The translations under genes were made by a program, and so were the position numbers. The notes beneath the pieces are model-generated. The model was not told where the DNA came from. It saw nothing but the letters and a program-made list of their open reading frames with translations, and did not search any database. Below are positions 42,894 to 52,491 of a stretch of DNA of 64,000 nt, one piece after another. The stretch covers positions 23,783 to 87,782 of the forward strand of contig SVPN01000002.1 of NCBI GenBank assembly GCA_015065805.1, written 5' to 3'. The DNA comes from Oscillospiraceae bacterium. GTDB lineage: Bacteria > Bacillota > Clostridia > Oscillospirales > Acutalibacteraceae. How positions within the stretch are numbered: position 1 is the stretch's first letter; each line of letters starts with the position of its first letter.

Positions 42894-45800
42894 ATGGCTT
42901 TATTTAATCTTCGAAAAATCGCCGCCGTTGCCGCCGGTCAGCAGACCTACCTGCGCGGCATTCATTGTTATAACAGCGGCTATGTGCGCGACACCACACG
43001 CACGACAAGCGACGCTTATGCGGAAATTATGACCGCCGATGTGTGGGCGGATAACCGCAGTGATCTGCATCACTGTGAGATCTGCTTTGATTACGACGGC
43101 ACGCCCGTTCAGATGGATTGCAGCTGTCCCGTGTTCAACGCCGCCAACGGCGCGTGTAAGCATCTTGTGGCGTTGCTTGCCCACAAATATTATGCCGATA
43201 TGGTCAACGGGTCACCCACATCCCCTGCCGTACAGGTCACCGCGGCGAAGGATCACACCGATGACATCGCCGCCAATATGATCCGCTCCTACACCGCACG
43301 TGAATCGGCGCGCTTTGCCGCACAGACCGAAGCCCCCGACACGCTCGTGCGGTTATACCCCGAGCTGTGCATCAGCGGACAGAGCGCCCGTTTATCCTTC
43401 TGTGTGGGCGGACACCGTGACTATATTCTGCGGGATCTGCACGCCTTTTCGCAGGCGATGGCATCCAACGATACCGTGTCCTACGGCAAAGAGCTGACCT
43501 TTTTCCATCATCCCGACAGCTTTGCTCCCGAAGACCGCGCATTGTTGCGGTTTCTTTTAGGGCAGATCCCCACGGTCGTGCGCGGCACGGTGGGCGGTCA
43601 CGCCATACGCGAGCTGACACTGACACCCGTGGCACTGGATGCTTTTTTCTCCCTGATGCGCGAGCGCGAGGTCCGTTGCCGTTATCACGGCAAGGAGCTG
43701 ACCGTCACGTTGCTTCGCGGCGATCCGTCACTGACTCTTTGCGTCTCCCATCTTGCAGGCGGTTGCCGCTTAGAGGGCGACAGTCAACCGATCACCCTGC
43801 CCGGCACCCGCCGTCGCTATGTGCTGACGGACAGTGTGCTGTACGGCTGTTCCACCGCATTCAGTGACCGCGTCGGCGGTCTGCTGGATGCCCTGCAGGC
43901 ATCCCACGGAAGCCTGTTTATTGCCGACAAGGATATGCCCGCGTTCTGCGGCGGCGTATTGCGCGCCGTTGACGGCTTTGTTACGCTGACAGGCGATACC
44001 GCGGCACTGGATTCCTACCGTCCCGCCGTGTTGGAAGCGGAGCTGTATCTGGATGCACCTGCCCCCGATACCATCGCGGCAAAGCTCCTTTTCTGCTACG
44101 GCGACCGCCGCCTGACCGCGTTCACCGACGAGGATCTTGACGGCATCAACCGCGATACCATGGAGGAATACCGCATCCGGTTTCTGGTGAAAAAGCACTT
44201 CCCGCAGGTGAACGAACAGGACGGCCGTCTGATCCTGCAGGCGGATGACGATGCCGTTTACCGCTTTATGACCGAGGGGCTTGCCGCCCTGCAACAGCAC
44301 GCGGCGGTGTATGTGACCGAGCGCGTCAAGGCCATCGGCGTGGCACCCGCACCGCGCATTGCCGTCGGTGTGCGGATGCAAAGCGATCTGCTGGATCTGT
44401 CGGTCATCTCCGAAGACCTCGACCGCGGTGAGTTGGAGGGCGTGCTGACCTCCTATCGCGAAAAGCGCACCTATCACCGCCTGAAAAACGGACAGTTCCT
44501 GCGGCTGGACGATCCCGCCCTGCAGGGGCTTCACGCCCTGACCGAGGGCCTTGCCGTGAGCCGCACCTCCCTGCGCTCGGGCAACATTGCCGTTCCCGCC
44601 TATCGCGCGCTGTACATCGACCGCGTCCTGCGCGACACCCCGTCGATCCATCTGCGCCGCGACGAAAACGTGCGCCGCCTCATCCGCGATATCAACGCGG
44701 TGGCAGATAACGAATTTTCACCTCCGCAAAGCCTGGATAAGGTGCTTCGCAATTATCAGAAAACGGGCTTCCGCTGGCTGAAGACCGTCAAGCAATACGG
44801 CTTCGGCGGCATCCTTGCGGACGATATGGGTCTTGGTAAGACCGTGCAGATGATCTCCCTGCTGCTCGACGCAAAGGAGCAGGGTGAAACGCAACCGTCG
44901 CTGGTGGTATGTCCCGCCTCGCTGGTTTACAACTGGCGGGATGAGCTTTCCCGCTTTGCCCCGACGCTTCGCACACGCCCCGTCACGGGTGACAAGGACA
45001 CCCGTGTACAGCTGTTGTCCGATCTGACCGACGTGGATGTACTGATCACCTCCTACGACCTGATCAAGCGCGACCACGAGCTGTATGTACCGCACACCTT
45101 TGCGTTTCACATTCTGGACGAGGCACAATACATCAAGAACGCCAACACGCTCAGTGCCCGCGTGAATAAGGCGGTGAAAAGCCGTCATCGCTTTGCGCTG
45201 ACGGGTACGCCGATCGAAAATCGCCTGAGCGAGCTGTGGAGCATCTTTGATTTCCTGATGCCCGGCTTTTTGTTCAGCTACCCGCGCTTCCGCGAACGGT
45301 TTGAGCGTCCCGTTATGCTCGAGCACGACGAAGCGGCACTGGCGCGACTGGACAAAATGGTGTCCCCGTTTATCCTGCGCCGCCTGAAAAAGGATGTGCT
45401 TTCCGAGCTTCCCGACAAGCACGAGGCCGTTGTGCGCGTTCCTCTGACGGGCGAACAGCGGGCACTGTACGCCGCAAATGTGCAGTTGCTTCGCGACGAG
45501 CTGACCCAAAAGGGGCTTTCGCGCAACCACATCACCGTGCTGTCGATGCTGACCCGCCTGCGGCAGATCTGCTGTTCGCCTGCGCTTTGCTACGAGCATT
45601 ACCGCGGTGAAAGCGCGAAGATCGACGCGTGCTCCGAATTGATCCGCGAGGCGGTTGACGGCGGTCACAAGGTGCTGCTGTTCTCACAGTTCACCTCCCT
45701 GCTGGACCTGCTCAAGGAGCGGCTGACCGAGGAAAACGTGCCGTTTTACGAGCTGCGCGGCTCCACTCCGAAGGAGCAACGCGGCGCACTTGTCGAGGAA

Positions 45801-46121
45801 TTCAACCGCAACGACGTGCCGCTGTTCCTGATTTCGCTCAAAGCGGGCGGCACGGGTCTGAATCTCACGGGCGCGGATGTTGTCATCCACTTTGACCCGT
45901 GGTGGAATCTCTCCGCCCAGAACCAGGCAACCGACCGCGCTCACCGCATCGGACAGACCCGCACCGTGCAGGTGTACAAGCTGATCGCATCGGATACCAT
46001 TGAGGAGAAGATCCTCACGATGCAATCACAAAAGCAGGCACTGGCAGATGCCGTTGTGCACGAGGGCGAAGGCTTGCTTGCGGGAATGAGCGCCGACGAT
46101 CTGTTGCATTTGTTGGACTGA
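42894..46121 (+). CDS. SNF2-family helicase with SWIM zinc finger
   Basis: 1075 aa. The SWIM finger is CSCPVFNAANGACKHLVAL (CxC..CxH, near residues 84-102). A middle region of about 400 residues carries the SNF2-associated beta-rich domain. The ATPase core has Walker A ILADDMGLGKTVQMI, DEAQ box ILDEAQYIKN, motif III FALTGTPIENRLSELW and, in the second RecA lobe, LLFSQFTSLLDLLKERL and ATDRAHRIGQTRTVQVYKL. It is likely a DNA translocase related to RapA/HelZ-type proteins that acts on protein-DNA complexes; its task is not known. ATG at 42894 after AAAGGAG is preferred to the open frame from 42852. Confidence 0.92.
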   Translation: MALFNLRKIAAVAAGQQTYLRGIHCYNSGYVRDTTRTTSDAYAEIMTADVWADNRSDLHHCEICFDYDGTPVQMDCSCPVFNAANGACKHLVALLAHKYYADMVNGSPTSPAVQVTAAKDHTDDIAANMIRSYTARESARFAAQTEAPDTLVRLYPELCISGQSARLSFCVGGHRDYILRDLHAFSQAMASNDTVSYGKELTFFHHPDSFAPEDRALLRFLLGQIPTVVRGTVGGHAIRELTLTPVALDAFFSLMREREVRCRYHGKELTVTLLRGDPSLTLCVSHLAGGCRLEGDSQPITLPGTRRRYVLTDSVLYGCSTAFSDRVGGLLDALQASHGSLFIADKDMPAFCGGVLRAVDGFVTLTGDTAALDSYRPAVLEAELYLDAPAPDTIAAKLLFCYGDRRLTAFTDEDLDGINRDTMEEYRIRFLVKKHFPQVNEQDGRLILQADDDAVYRFMTEGLAALQQHAAVYVTERVKAIGVAPAPRIAVGVRMQSDLLDLSVISEDLDRGELEGVLTSYREKRTYHRLKNGQFLRLDDPALQGLHALTEGLAVSRTSLRSGNIAVPAYRALYIDRVLRDTPSIHLRRDENVRRLIRDINAVADNEFSPPQSLDKVLRNYQKTGFRWLKTVKQYGFGGILADDMGLGKTVQMISLLLDAKEQGETQPSLVVCPASLVYNWRDELSRFAPTLRTRPVTGDKDTRVQLLSDLTDVDVLITSYDLIKRDHELYVPHTFAFHILDEAQYIKNANTLSARVNKAVKSRHRFALTGTPIENRLSELWSIFDFLMPGFLFSYPRFRERFERPVMLEHDEAALARLDKMVSPFILRRLKKDVLSELPDKHEAVVRVPLTGEQRALYAANVQLLRDELTQKGLSRNHITVLSMLTRLRQICCSPALCYEHYRGESAKIDACSELIREAVDGGHKVLLFSQFTSLLDLLKERLTEENVPFYELRGSTPKEQRGALVEEFNRNDVPLFLISLKAGGTGLNLTGADVVIHFDPWWNLSAQNQATDRAHRIGQTRTVQVYKLIASDTIEEKILTMQSQKQALADAVVHEGEGLLAGMSADDLLHLLD

Positions 46122-46193
46122 TCTGCGAAATCCCCTCGCAGAGATTGTTAATACTACTGCAGGACGCAAATCATAACAAAGGAGACATGCTGT

Positions 46194-46493
46194 ATGTTGG
46201 ACGATTACAAGGTTGAAAATGAAGATATGACCTTCCAGATTCTCAACGACGAGGGCGTCGAGGTGGAGTGCGAGGTGCTGTTTACCTTTGACTGTGAGGA
46301 AAACGGTAAGAGCTACATCGTGTACACGGACAACACGATTGACGAGGACGGCAGCACCAAGGTGTACGCGTCCGTCTACAACCTCGACGAGGATGAGACC
46401 AAGCTGTTGCCCATCGAAACCGAAGAAGAGTGGGAAATGATCGAAACCATTCTGACGGAGCTGACCGAGGAATTCTCGGGCGATGACGAGTAA
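46194..46493 (+). CDS. DUF1292 family protein
   Basis: 99 aa, very acidic (runs of Glu and Asp at both ends). The core EVLFTFDCEENGKSYIVYTDN, DEDGSTKVYASVYN and LLPIETEEEWEMIETILTEL is the DUF1292 (YrzB-like) pattern found throughout Firmicutes; no function is known. AAGGAG precedes the ATG; 72 bp after the SNF2 gene and followed by a terminator. Confidence 0.9.
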   Translation: MLDDYKVENEDMTFQILNDEGVEVECEVLFTFDCEENGKSYIVYTDNTIDEDGSTKVYASVYNLDEDETKLLPIETEEEWEMIETILTELTEEFSGDDE

Positions 46494-46505
46494 AAAGGCA
46501 AAAGG

Positions 46506-46538
46506 AAACGGAGCTGTTCGCGATGAACAGCTCCGTTT
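46506..46538 (+). terminator. Terminator after the DUF1292 gene
   Basis: 14 bp perfect stem AAACGGAGCTGTTC..GAACAGCTCCGTTT followed by TTTTT. It probably also serves the convergent cohesin-dockerin gene. Confidence 0.9.
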
Positions 46539-46553
46539 TTTTTATGGATTTGA

Positions 46554-47291
46554 TCAGCCGAGCAGACCGTTGATCTGATAGAACAGAGAGGTTGCGTCGC
46601 TGAGGTTGACCGTGCCGTCGCCGTTGATGTCAGCCGACGCTAAGGCTTCGTCCGACAGCGTGGACAGGCCGTTCACGTGGTAGAACAGCGTCGTGGCATC
46701 GTTCAGGTTGACCGCGCCGTCACCGTTGACGTCGCCGACTTCCGCTGCGGGCTCGTCGGATTCAACCGTCACAACACCCTTGACAAAGGTCAGCTCCACA
46801 GCCTGGTCTTCGGTGGACGAGCCGTCGTTGGCGTTCATATCGCCATCGGGAACGACCACATTGATGTCGGAGGTCACGGCATCGTCCAGCACCTTGAAGG
46901 TCAGGGTGAACATCACGCCGCCCGTTGCGGGGCCGGTAGCAGAGGAGGTCGCGAACGCAAACTTCGCCGTGCCCGCCACGGGAACCGCAAACATCCACAT
47001 ACAGCTGTTTCTGAAGATCTTGGTGTTGACATTCTCAAAATAGGGGTTGTCGGGATCGTCCCAAACTTCCACGATCTCAAGGCAGGCAGGATCATACTGC
47101 ACCCAGATCTGACCGTTCACCATATAGTGGTTTTCGGAAACGGAAATATCGACCGTGATCGTGTCGCCGGCTTTCGCGGTGACCGACTGTGCCGTAAAGG
47201 TGATCGGCACGGCGCCCTCGGCGCTCGCACCCACAACAAATGCAGACATCAGCATGGCGACCGACAGCACGATCGCAAGAATCTTTTTCAT
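46554..47291 (-). CDS. Secreted cohesin-dockerin adaptor-like protein (second copy)
   Basis: 245 aa. Signal peptide 1-24 (ending VVGASAEG), cohesin-type domain about 28-175 (VTAKAGDTITVDISVSENHYM, VQYDPACLEIVEV, GGVMFTLTFKVLDD, KGVVTVES) and a C-terminal dockerin with loops DVNGDGAVNLND and DINGDGTVNLSD. Both the domain plan and motifs NHYMVNGQI / ATSSATG match the protein at 12408-13133, so the two are paralogs. The dockerin helices read ATTLFYHVNG, the same class as that paralog. Start 47291 follows AAAGGATGG; the open frame to 47330 has no ribosome binding site. Confidence 0.86.
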   Translation of the reverse strand: MKKILAIVLSVAMLMSAFVVGASAEGAVPITFTAQSVTAKAGDTITVDISVSENHYMVNGQIWVQYDPACLEIVEVWDDPDNPYFENVNTKIFRNSCMWMFAVPVAGTAKFAFATSSATGPATGGVMFTLTFKVLDDAVTSDINVVVPDGDMNANDGSSTEDQAVELTFVKGVVTVESDEPAAEVGDVNGDGAVNLNDATTLFYHVNGLSTLSDEALASADINGDGTVNLSDATSLFYQINGLLG

Positions 47292-47343
47292 TGGAATCCA
47301 TCCTTTCAAGTATTTTTTCCTCCCGAACATAGTTCGTATATAC

Positions 47344-47372
47344 AGTATACCATACTATTCCCGCTGTTGCAA
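47344..47372 (-). promoter_or_regulatory. Predicted promoter of the second cohesin-dockerin gene
   Basis: TTGCAA (47372-47367), 17 bp spacer ending TATGG, TATACT (47349-47344), the same boxes as for the first copy. Confidence 0.75.
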
Positions 47373-47393
47373 GATGCAAACTTACGGAATTTC

Positions 47394-48491
47394 TTACACA
47401 TTGAAGCGGAACAGCACCACATCGCCGTCCTGCATCACATACTCCTTGCCTTCCGAACGCACCAGACCCTTTTCCTTTGCCGCCGCCAGCGAACCGATCT
47501 CGATGAGCTGCTCATACGGAATGACCTCGGCGCGGATGAAGCCGCGCTCGAAATCCGAGTGGATCTTGCCCGCCGCCTGCGGTGCCTTGGTGCCGCGGGT
47601 GATCGTCCACGCACGTACCTCGGGAGCACCCGCCGTGAGATAGGAGATCAGACCGAGCAGGTGGTAGCTCTTTTGGATCAGGCGATCAAGACCGCCCTGC
47701 TCCAGACCGAGCTCGGCAAGAAACAGCTCCTTTTCCTCGGCATCCATATCCGCAATATCCGCCTCAAGCTGAGCGCAGATGGGCAACACCTCGGCGTGCT
47801 CCGCCTGAGCAAGTGCTTTGACCTTTTGGAAGAAGGGATTGCTGTCTAAATCACCCGCTGTGAAATCCTCTTCGGAGAGGTTTGCCGCATAGATGACGGG
47901 CTTTTTCGTCAGCAACGCCACATCGTCAAGCATCGCGGCTTCTTCCTCGGTGCATTCGACAGTGCGCGCCGCTTTGCCCTCTTCAAGTGCCGCCATCACG
48001 CGCTCATAGAAGCTGATCTGCGCGGCGAGCGAACGGTCGCCCTTGAGCGCCTTGCGGTCGCGGTCCAGACGGCGCTGGAGAAGCTCCATATCCGAAAAAA
48101 TCAGCTCCAGATCGATCGTTTCGATATCGCGCAGAGGATCGATCGAGCCCTCCACGTGAATGATATCGTCGTTTTCAAAGCAACGCACCACGTGCACGAT
48201 GGCATCGACCTCGCGGATGTTGGACAGGAATTTGTTTCCCAGACCCTCACCCTTGGACGCACCCTTGACAAGGCCCGCAATATCCACAAATTCGATCACA
48301 GCAGGTGTAATTTTCTGCGGATTGTACAGCTTTGCCAGCGCATCCAGACGTTTATCGGGCACGGCAACCACGCCGACGTTCGGGTCGATGGTGCAGAACG
48401 GGTAGTTCGCGCTTTGCGCACCCGCATTGGTGATGGCGTTGAACAACGTGGATTTGCCGACATTGGGCAATCCGACGATACCTAATTTCAT
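47394..48491 (-). CDS. ychF: Ribosome-binding ATPase/GTPase YchF
   Basis: 365 aa Obg-like P-loop protein. G1 [18 protein letters not shown]2-G3 region [11 protein letters not shown] and [23 protein letters not shown], and in place of the GTP-type NKxD the NLSEED that allows ATP. The C-terminal TGS domain has [29 protein letters not shown]. It binds ribosomes and takes part in stress responses. The start could be ATG 48497 (4 nt from AGGAG) or 48491 (10 nt); the second gives the usual MKLGIVGLP. Confidence 0.93.
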   Translation of the reverse strand: MKLGIVGLPNVGKSTLFNAITNAGAQSANYPFCTIDPNVGVVAVPDKRLDALAKLYNPQKITPAVIEFVDIAGLVKGASKGEGLGNKFLSNIREVDAIVHVVRCFENDDIIHVEGSIDPLRDIETIDLELIFSDMELLQRRLDRDRKALKGDRSLAAQISFYERVMAALEEGKAARTVECTEEEAAMLDDVALLTKKPVIYAANLSEEDFTAGDLDSNPFFQKVKALAQAEHAEVLPICAQLEADIADMDAEEKELFLAELGLEQGGLDRLIQKSYHLLGLISYLTAGAPEVRAWTITRGTKAPQAAGKIHSDFERGFIRAEVIPYEQLIEIGSLAAAKEKGLVRSEGKEYVMQDGDVVLFRFNV

Positions 48492-48534
48492 ATACATCTG
48501 TCTCCTTTATATCTGCATTTGCAACGATGCTTGT

Positions 48535-48563
48535 ATTATACCGCAAGGAAGCGGATTTTTCAA
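48535..48563 (-). promoter_or_regulatory. Predicted promoter of ychF
   Basis: Minus strand TTGAAA (48563-48558), 17 bp spacer, TATAAT (48540-48535), right at the edge of the repeat island. Confidence 0.75.
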
Positions 48564-48670
48564 TAGCCAATTCTGCAAGGCACGGTTTGCGCGGTGGAGG
48601 GATTCTTCCCGTTAACGCCGATGTATGCGGGACGGGAGACCCGTCCCGCATACATCTCCCTTGTTAAAGG

Positions 48671-49024
48671 GAGGTGGCGCGAGCGCAGCGAGTGACGGAG
48701 GGATTCTTTTGGATTGTTCAGAAGGAATCCCCCCGATGCCTTCGGCATCGACCCCCTTTAACAAGGGGGGCAAGGATTGTGCACACCCCAATCGTAGGGG
48801 CGGATGCCCACATCCGCCCGCATACGTTACTTTCGGTTTTTTCGATGCGGGACGGGAAACCCGTCCCCTACAAAGCACGCCGGAGACGGCAACCCCTTTG
48901 TCCGCGTTGCGGACATTTCCCCTGTCAGGGGAATCGCCTTTGACAAGGGGGATAAGTAGGGGCGGCTATCAGCCGCCCCCATACGTGGATTTGGTTTTTC
49001 ATGCGGTGTTGCCGCTGAATTGTG
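48671..49024. repeat. 354 bp direct repeat, copy 1
   Basis: Matches 49094-49447 with 6 mismatches by eye (about 98%). Confidence 0.92.
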
Positions 49025-49093
49025 CTTTCTTGCCTCCCTTGTTAACGGCCCAGGCCGGCCTCTCTTGTCCCTTTGGGACAATTCACCTTCAGG

Positions 49094-49447
49094 GAGGTGG
49101 CGCGAGCGCAGCGAGTGACGGAGGGATTCTTTTGGATTGTTCAGAAGGAATCCCCCCGATGCCTTCGGCATCGACCCCCTTTAACAAGGGGGTCAAGGAT
49201 TGTGCACACCCCAATCGTAGGGGCGGATGCCCACATCCGCCCGCATACGTTGCTTTCGGTTTTTTCGATGCGGGACGGGAAACCCGTCCCCTACAAAGCA
49301 CGCCGGAGACGGCAACCCCTTTGTCCGCGTTGCGGACATTTCCCCTGTCAGGGGAATCGCCTTTGACAAGGGGGACAAGTAGGGGCGGCTATCAGCCGCC
49401 CCTATACGTGGATTTGGTTTTTTATACGGTGTTGCCGCTGAATTGTG
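49094..49447. repeat. 354 bp direct repeat, copy 2
   Basis: Second copy, 423 bp to the right of copy 1. The two are separated by the 50 bp insert and element ends. Confidence 0.92.
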
Positions 49448-49508
49448 CAAGGCGGGACGGGAGACCCGTCCCCTACGGACACGGCGCAGGTTTGTATGTT
49501 TTCAATCG

Positions 49509-52283
49509 TTAATCCTCATTTGCGCCGCAGCATTTTTTGTATTTTATGCCGCTGCCACAGGGGCACAAGTCGTTTCTGCCGACCTTTTGCGCCGCCGTCT
49601 TGCGCACGGGACGCTTTTCGCGGGTACTGTCGCCGCCGACCTGCGCCTGCTGTTCCTTGGCGATCTGCTTGCGCTCCAGCTCTTCGCCCGTGCGGATCTC
49701 CGCCAACAGGATGGTTCTGGCGGTTTCCTCGCGGATGCGGTCGATCATCTGCTCGTACATTTCAAAGCCTTCAATGCGATAGCGCACCACGGGATCCTGC
49801 TGGGCATAGGAGCGCAGATGGATGCCGCGCTTGAGCTCATCCATACTGTCGATGTGATCCATCCAGTGGCGGTCAACCGTCGTCAGCAGGACGATACGCT
49901 CCAGCTCGCGCATCACCTCGCCGTAGCGACTCTCCTTCTCCTCGTAACGCGCTTCGGCGCGCTCGATGAGCAGCTGCGCCAGATCGGAACGCTCCATATC
50001 CTCTAATTCCTGCGGCGTATAGCGGAAATCGTCGTTGCCGCACAGCCAGCCGTTATAATACAGACGCAGAGCATCCATATTCCACTGCGTATGATCCTCG
50101 GGATCCTGCGTATACTGCGCCACGGTATTTTCGATGGACTCGTGGATCATCTTCATAATGCTTTCGCGGACATTTTCACCGCGAAGCACCTTGTCGCGCT
50201 GTTCATAGATCGCCGTGCGCTGGGTATTGATGACATCGTCAAAGCTGATGACATCGCGACGGGCGGCAAAGTGACGCGCCTCCACGTTGCGCTGTGCACG
50301 CTCCACCGCATCGGTGAGCATTTTATTTTCCAGCGCTTGCTCGCCTGCGGCGGTCATCAGCGACCCCATCACACTGCGGAAGCGATCGCCGCCGAACAGA
50401 CGGATGAGATCGTCCTCCGCAGACAGATAAAACCGACTGACACCGGGATCACCCTGACGTCCCGAACGACCGCGCAGCTGATTGTCGATGCGGCGGGATT
50501 CGTGACGCTCGGTGCCGATGATGAACAGACCGCCCGCGTCGATGACCGCCTGCACATCGTCCTTGATCTCGTCTTTGTATTTCGCTTCCAGCTGTGCAAA
50601 CAGCTGACGCAGTGCCAGCGTTTCCTCGTCGGGATTGCCGCCGTGGTCGTTAGCGGAAAGCACCTGCTCCTCGCTGTAGCCCAGACGGCGAAGCTCCGCC
50701 TGTGCCATAAATTCGGGATTGCCGCCGAGCTTGATATCGGTACCGCGTCCCGCCATATTGGTAGCAACGGTAACCGCACCCGGCTTACCCGCCTGCGCAA
50801 CGATCTGCGCCTCGCGCTCGTGCTGTTTGGCGTTGAGTACCTCGTGCTTGATGCCGCGACGCTTGAGCATCGCGGAGAGCTGCTCGGATTTCTCGATGGA
50901 AACCGTGCCCACCAGCACGGGCTGACGCCGCTCGTGGCACTGCACGATCTGCTCCACGACCGCTTCTAACTTTGCTTTTTCGGTCACATAGAACAGGTCG
51001 TTGAGATCCTGACGGATCACGGGACGGTTGGTCGGCACCTCGATGACATCCAGATGATAGATCTGCTGGAACTCGGTCTCCTCGGTTTTTGCCGTACCCG
51101 TCATACCCGACAGCTTTTTATACATACGGAAATAGTTCTGGAACGTGATGGTCGCCAGGGTGCGGCTTTCGCGCTGCACCTTCACGCCCTCCTTGGCTTC
51201 GATCGCCTGATGCAGGCCCTCGCTGTAGCGACGGCCCTCCATCATACGTCCCGTGTGCTCATCAACGATGACGATCTCATCGTCGCGCACCACGTAATCG
51301 ATATCCAGCCGCATCACGCCGTTCGCTTTGATCGCCTGATTGATGTGATGCACCAGCGTCTGGTACACCATCGTCACGCCGTCATCCTCGCGCGCCATCA
51401 GATCGTCGATGTGGAAGTGCTTTTCGGCTTTTGCGATGCCGTTTTGTGTCAGGGTTGCCGTGCGCGCTTTTTCATCGATGATGTAATCCGCGTCGGCGGC
51501 AAGTGCCTCCTGATCCTCTTTGGTGTCCATTTCCGTGACACGCTTGACGACCAGCTTTTTGGCAAAGGCATCCGCGCGCTCATACCAATCGGTGGATTTT
51601 TCGCCGGGTCCCGAAATGATCAGCGGCGTACGCGCCTCGTCGATGAGGATGGAGTCCACCTCGTCCACGATGGCAAAGGCGTGACCGCGTTGTACCTTAT
51701 TGACCATTTCCACGACCATATTGTCGCGCAGGTAGTCAAAGCCGAATTCGTTGTTGGTGCCGTAGGTGATGTCCGCGGCATACGCGGCTCGGCGCGCATC
51801 CTTGTCCATATCGTGCAGGATCAGACCGACCGACAGCCCCAAGAAGCGGAACACATCGCCCATCCATTCGCTGTCACGTGCGGCAAGGTATTCGTTGACG
51901 GTGACGATGTGCACACCCTCGCCCGTCAGTGCGTTGAGGTACGCGGGAAGGAGCACCGTCTGGGTTTTACCTTCGCCCGTTTTCATCTCCGCAATGCGTC
52001 CCTGATGCAACACGATGCCGCCCAGGATCTGCACGGGAAAGTGCGGTGTCTCCAGCACACGCCGCGTCGCCTCACGGCACACGGCAAACGCCTCGGGAAG
52101 CAGAGCATCTAACTTTTCGCCCGCCGCCAGCCGCTCGCGGAAGCGGGCGGTCTGCGAGGCAAGCTCCTCATCCGTCATCACGGTGTATGTATTCTCAAGC
52201 GCCAGCACCTTGTCGCACAGCGGACGGATCCGCTTGAGCTCGCGGGAGCTGAAGTCACCGAACAGTTTTTTCAAAAACCCCAT
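49509..52283 (-). CDS. secA: Preprotein translocase ATPase SecA
   Basis: 924 aa. SecA drives proteins through SecYEG. Walker A region EMKTGEGKTQTVLLPAYL, the DEAD-like VDEVDSILIDEARTPLIISG, VATNMAGRGTDIKLGG, ERHESRRIDNQLRGRSGRQGDPG, the helical scaffold and wing domains, and the C-terminal zinc motif CPCGSGIKYKKCCG that binds SecB or ribosomes. Length and domain order are normal. It would export the many signal-peptide proteins here. Its stop codon touches the repeat island; the promoter is at 52325-52353. Confidence 0.97.
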   Translation of the reverse strand: MGFLKKLFGDFSSRELKRIRPLCDKVLALENTYTVMTDEELASQTARFRERLAAGEKLDALLPEAFAVCREATRRVLETPHFPVQILGGIVLHQGRIAEMKTGEGKTQTVLLPAYLNALTGEGVHIVTVNEYLAARDSEWMGDVFRFLGLSVGLILHDMDKDARRAAYAADITYGTNNEFGFDYLRDNMVVEMVNKVQRGHAFAIVDEVDSILIDEARTPLIISGPGEKSTDWYERADAFAKKLVVKRVTEMDTKEDQEALAADADYIIDEKARTATLTQNGIAKAEKHFHIDDLMAREDDGVTMVYQTLVHHINQAIKANGVMRLDIDYVVRDDEIVIVDEHTGRMMEGRRYSEGLHQAIEAKEGVKVQRESRTLATITFQNYFRMYKKLSGMTGTAKTEETEFQQIYHLDVIEVPTNRPVIRQDLNDLFYVTEKAKLEAVVEQIVQCHERRQPVLVGTVSIEKSEQLSAMLKRRGIKHEVLNAKQHEREAQIVAQAGKPGAVTVATNMAGRGTDIKLGGNPEFMAQAELRRLGYSEEQVLSANDHGGNPDEETLALRQLFAQLEAKYKDEIKDDVQAVIDAGGLFIIGTERHESRRIDNQLRGRSGRQGDPGVSRFYLSAEDDLIRLFGGDRFRSVMGSLMTAAGEQALENKMLTDAVERAQRNVEARHFAARRDVISFDDVINTQRTAIYEQRDKVLRGENVRESIMKMIHESIENTVAQYTQDPEDHTQWNMDALRLYYNGWLCGNDDFRYTPQELEDMERSDLAQLLIERAEARYEEKESRYGEVMRELERIVLLTTVDRHWMDHIDSMDELKRGIHLRSYAQQDPVVRYRIEGFEMYEQMIDRIREETARTILLAEIRTGEELERKQIAKEQQAQVGGDSTREKRPVRKTAAQKVGRNDLCPCGSGIKYKKCCGANED

Positions 52284-52324
52284 AAGTTATGTCGCGTCCT
52301 TTCAGAAGTTGCTATATGTATTCA

Positions 52325-52353
52325 TTGTACCACATATTGTCTTTTTATACAAC
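52325..52353 (-). promoter_or_regulatory. Predicted promoter of secA
   Basis: Minus strand TTGTAT (52353-52348), 17 bp spacer, TACAAT (52330-52325). Confidence 0.7.
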
Positions 52354-52402
52354 CGAAAAAATTATGAACGTCCTTTCTTTTGTTACTTTTTTCTATTGTA
52401 AT

Positions 52403-52431
52403 TTGACTTTTTTTGTTGTATACTGTATAAA
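52403..52431 (+). promoter_or_regulatory. Predicted promoter of the PHP phosphoesterase operon
   Basis: TTGACT (52403-52408), 17 bp spacer, TATAAA (52426-52431). Confidence 0.7.
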
Positions 52432-52491
52432 TGTGGAGAAGTGTTATCTTTCATCAATTAACAAGCCCCTTTTGGAATGGAGGAATCTGAA

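Larger units (their letters stand above)
48564..49508. repeat. Repeat island between ychF and secA
   Basis: About 945 bp, no credible gene. Core structure is a direct duplication, 48671-49024 and 49094-49447. Each copy holds a palindromic element with stem CGATGCCTTCGGCATCG, the GTAGGGGCGGATG..CATCCGCCC palindrome, a GGGACGGGAAACCCGTCCC palindrome, a TTGTCCGCGTTGCGGACA stem with CCCCTGTCAGGGG, and GGGGCGGCTATCAGCCGCCC. The 49042-49092 stretch carries the 50 bp insert. The 295-codon ORF across it is a translation of repeats. Confidence 0.85.

Noticed and set aside
48625..49512. 295-codon frame in the repeat island
   Set aside because: It is a translation of palindromic repeats; the same peptide pieces (GIPPMPSASTPFNKG, TFPLSGESPLTRG) recur with each repeat in several frames and islands, and no ribosome binding site exists.
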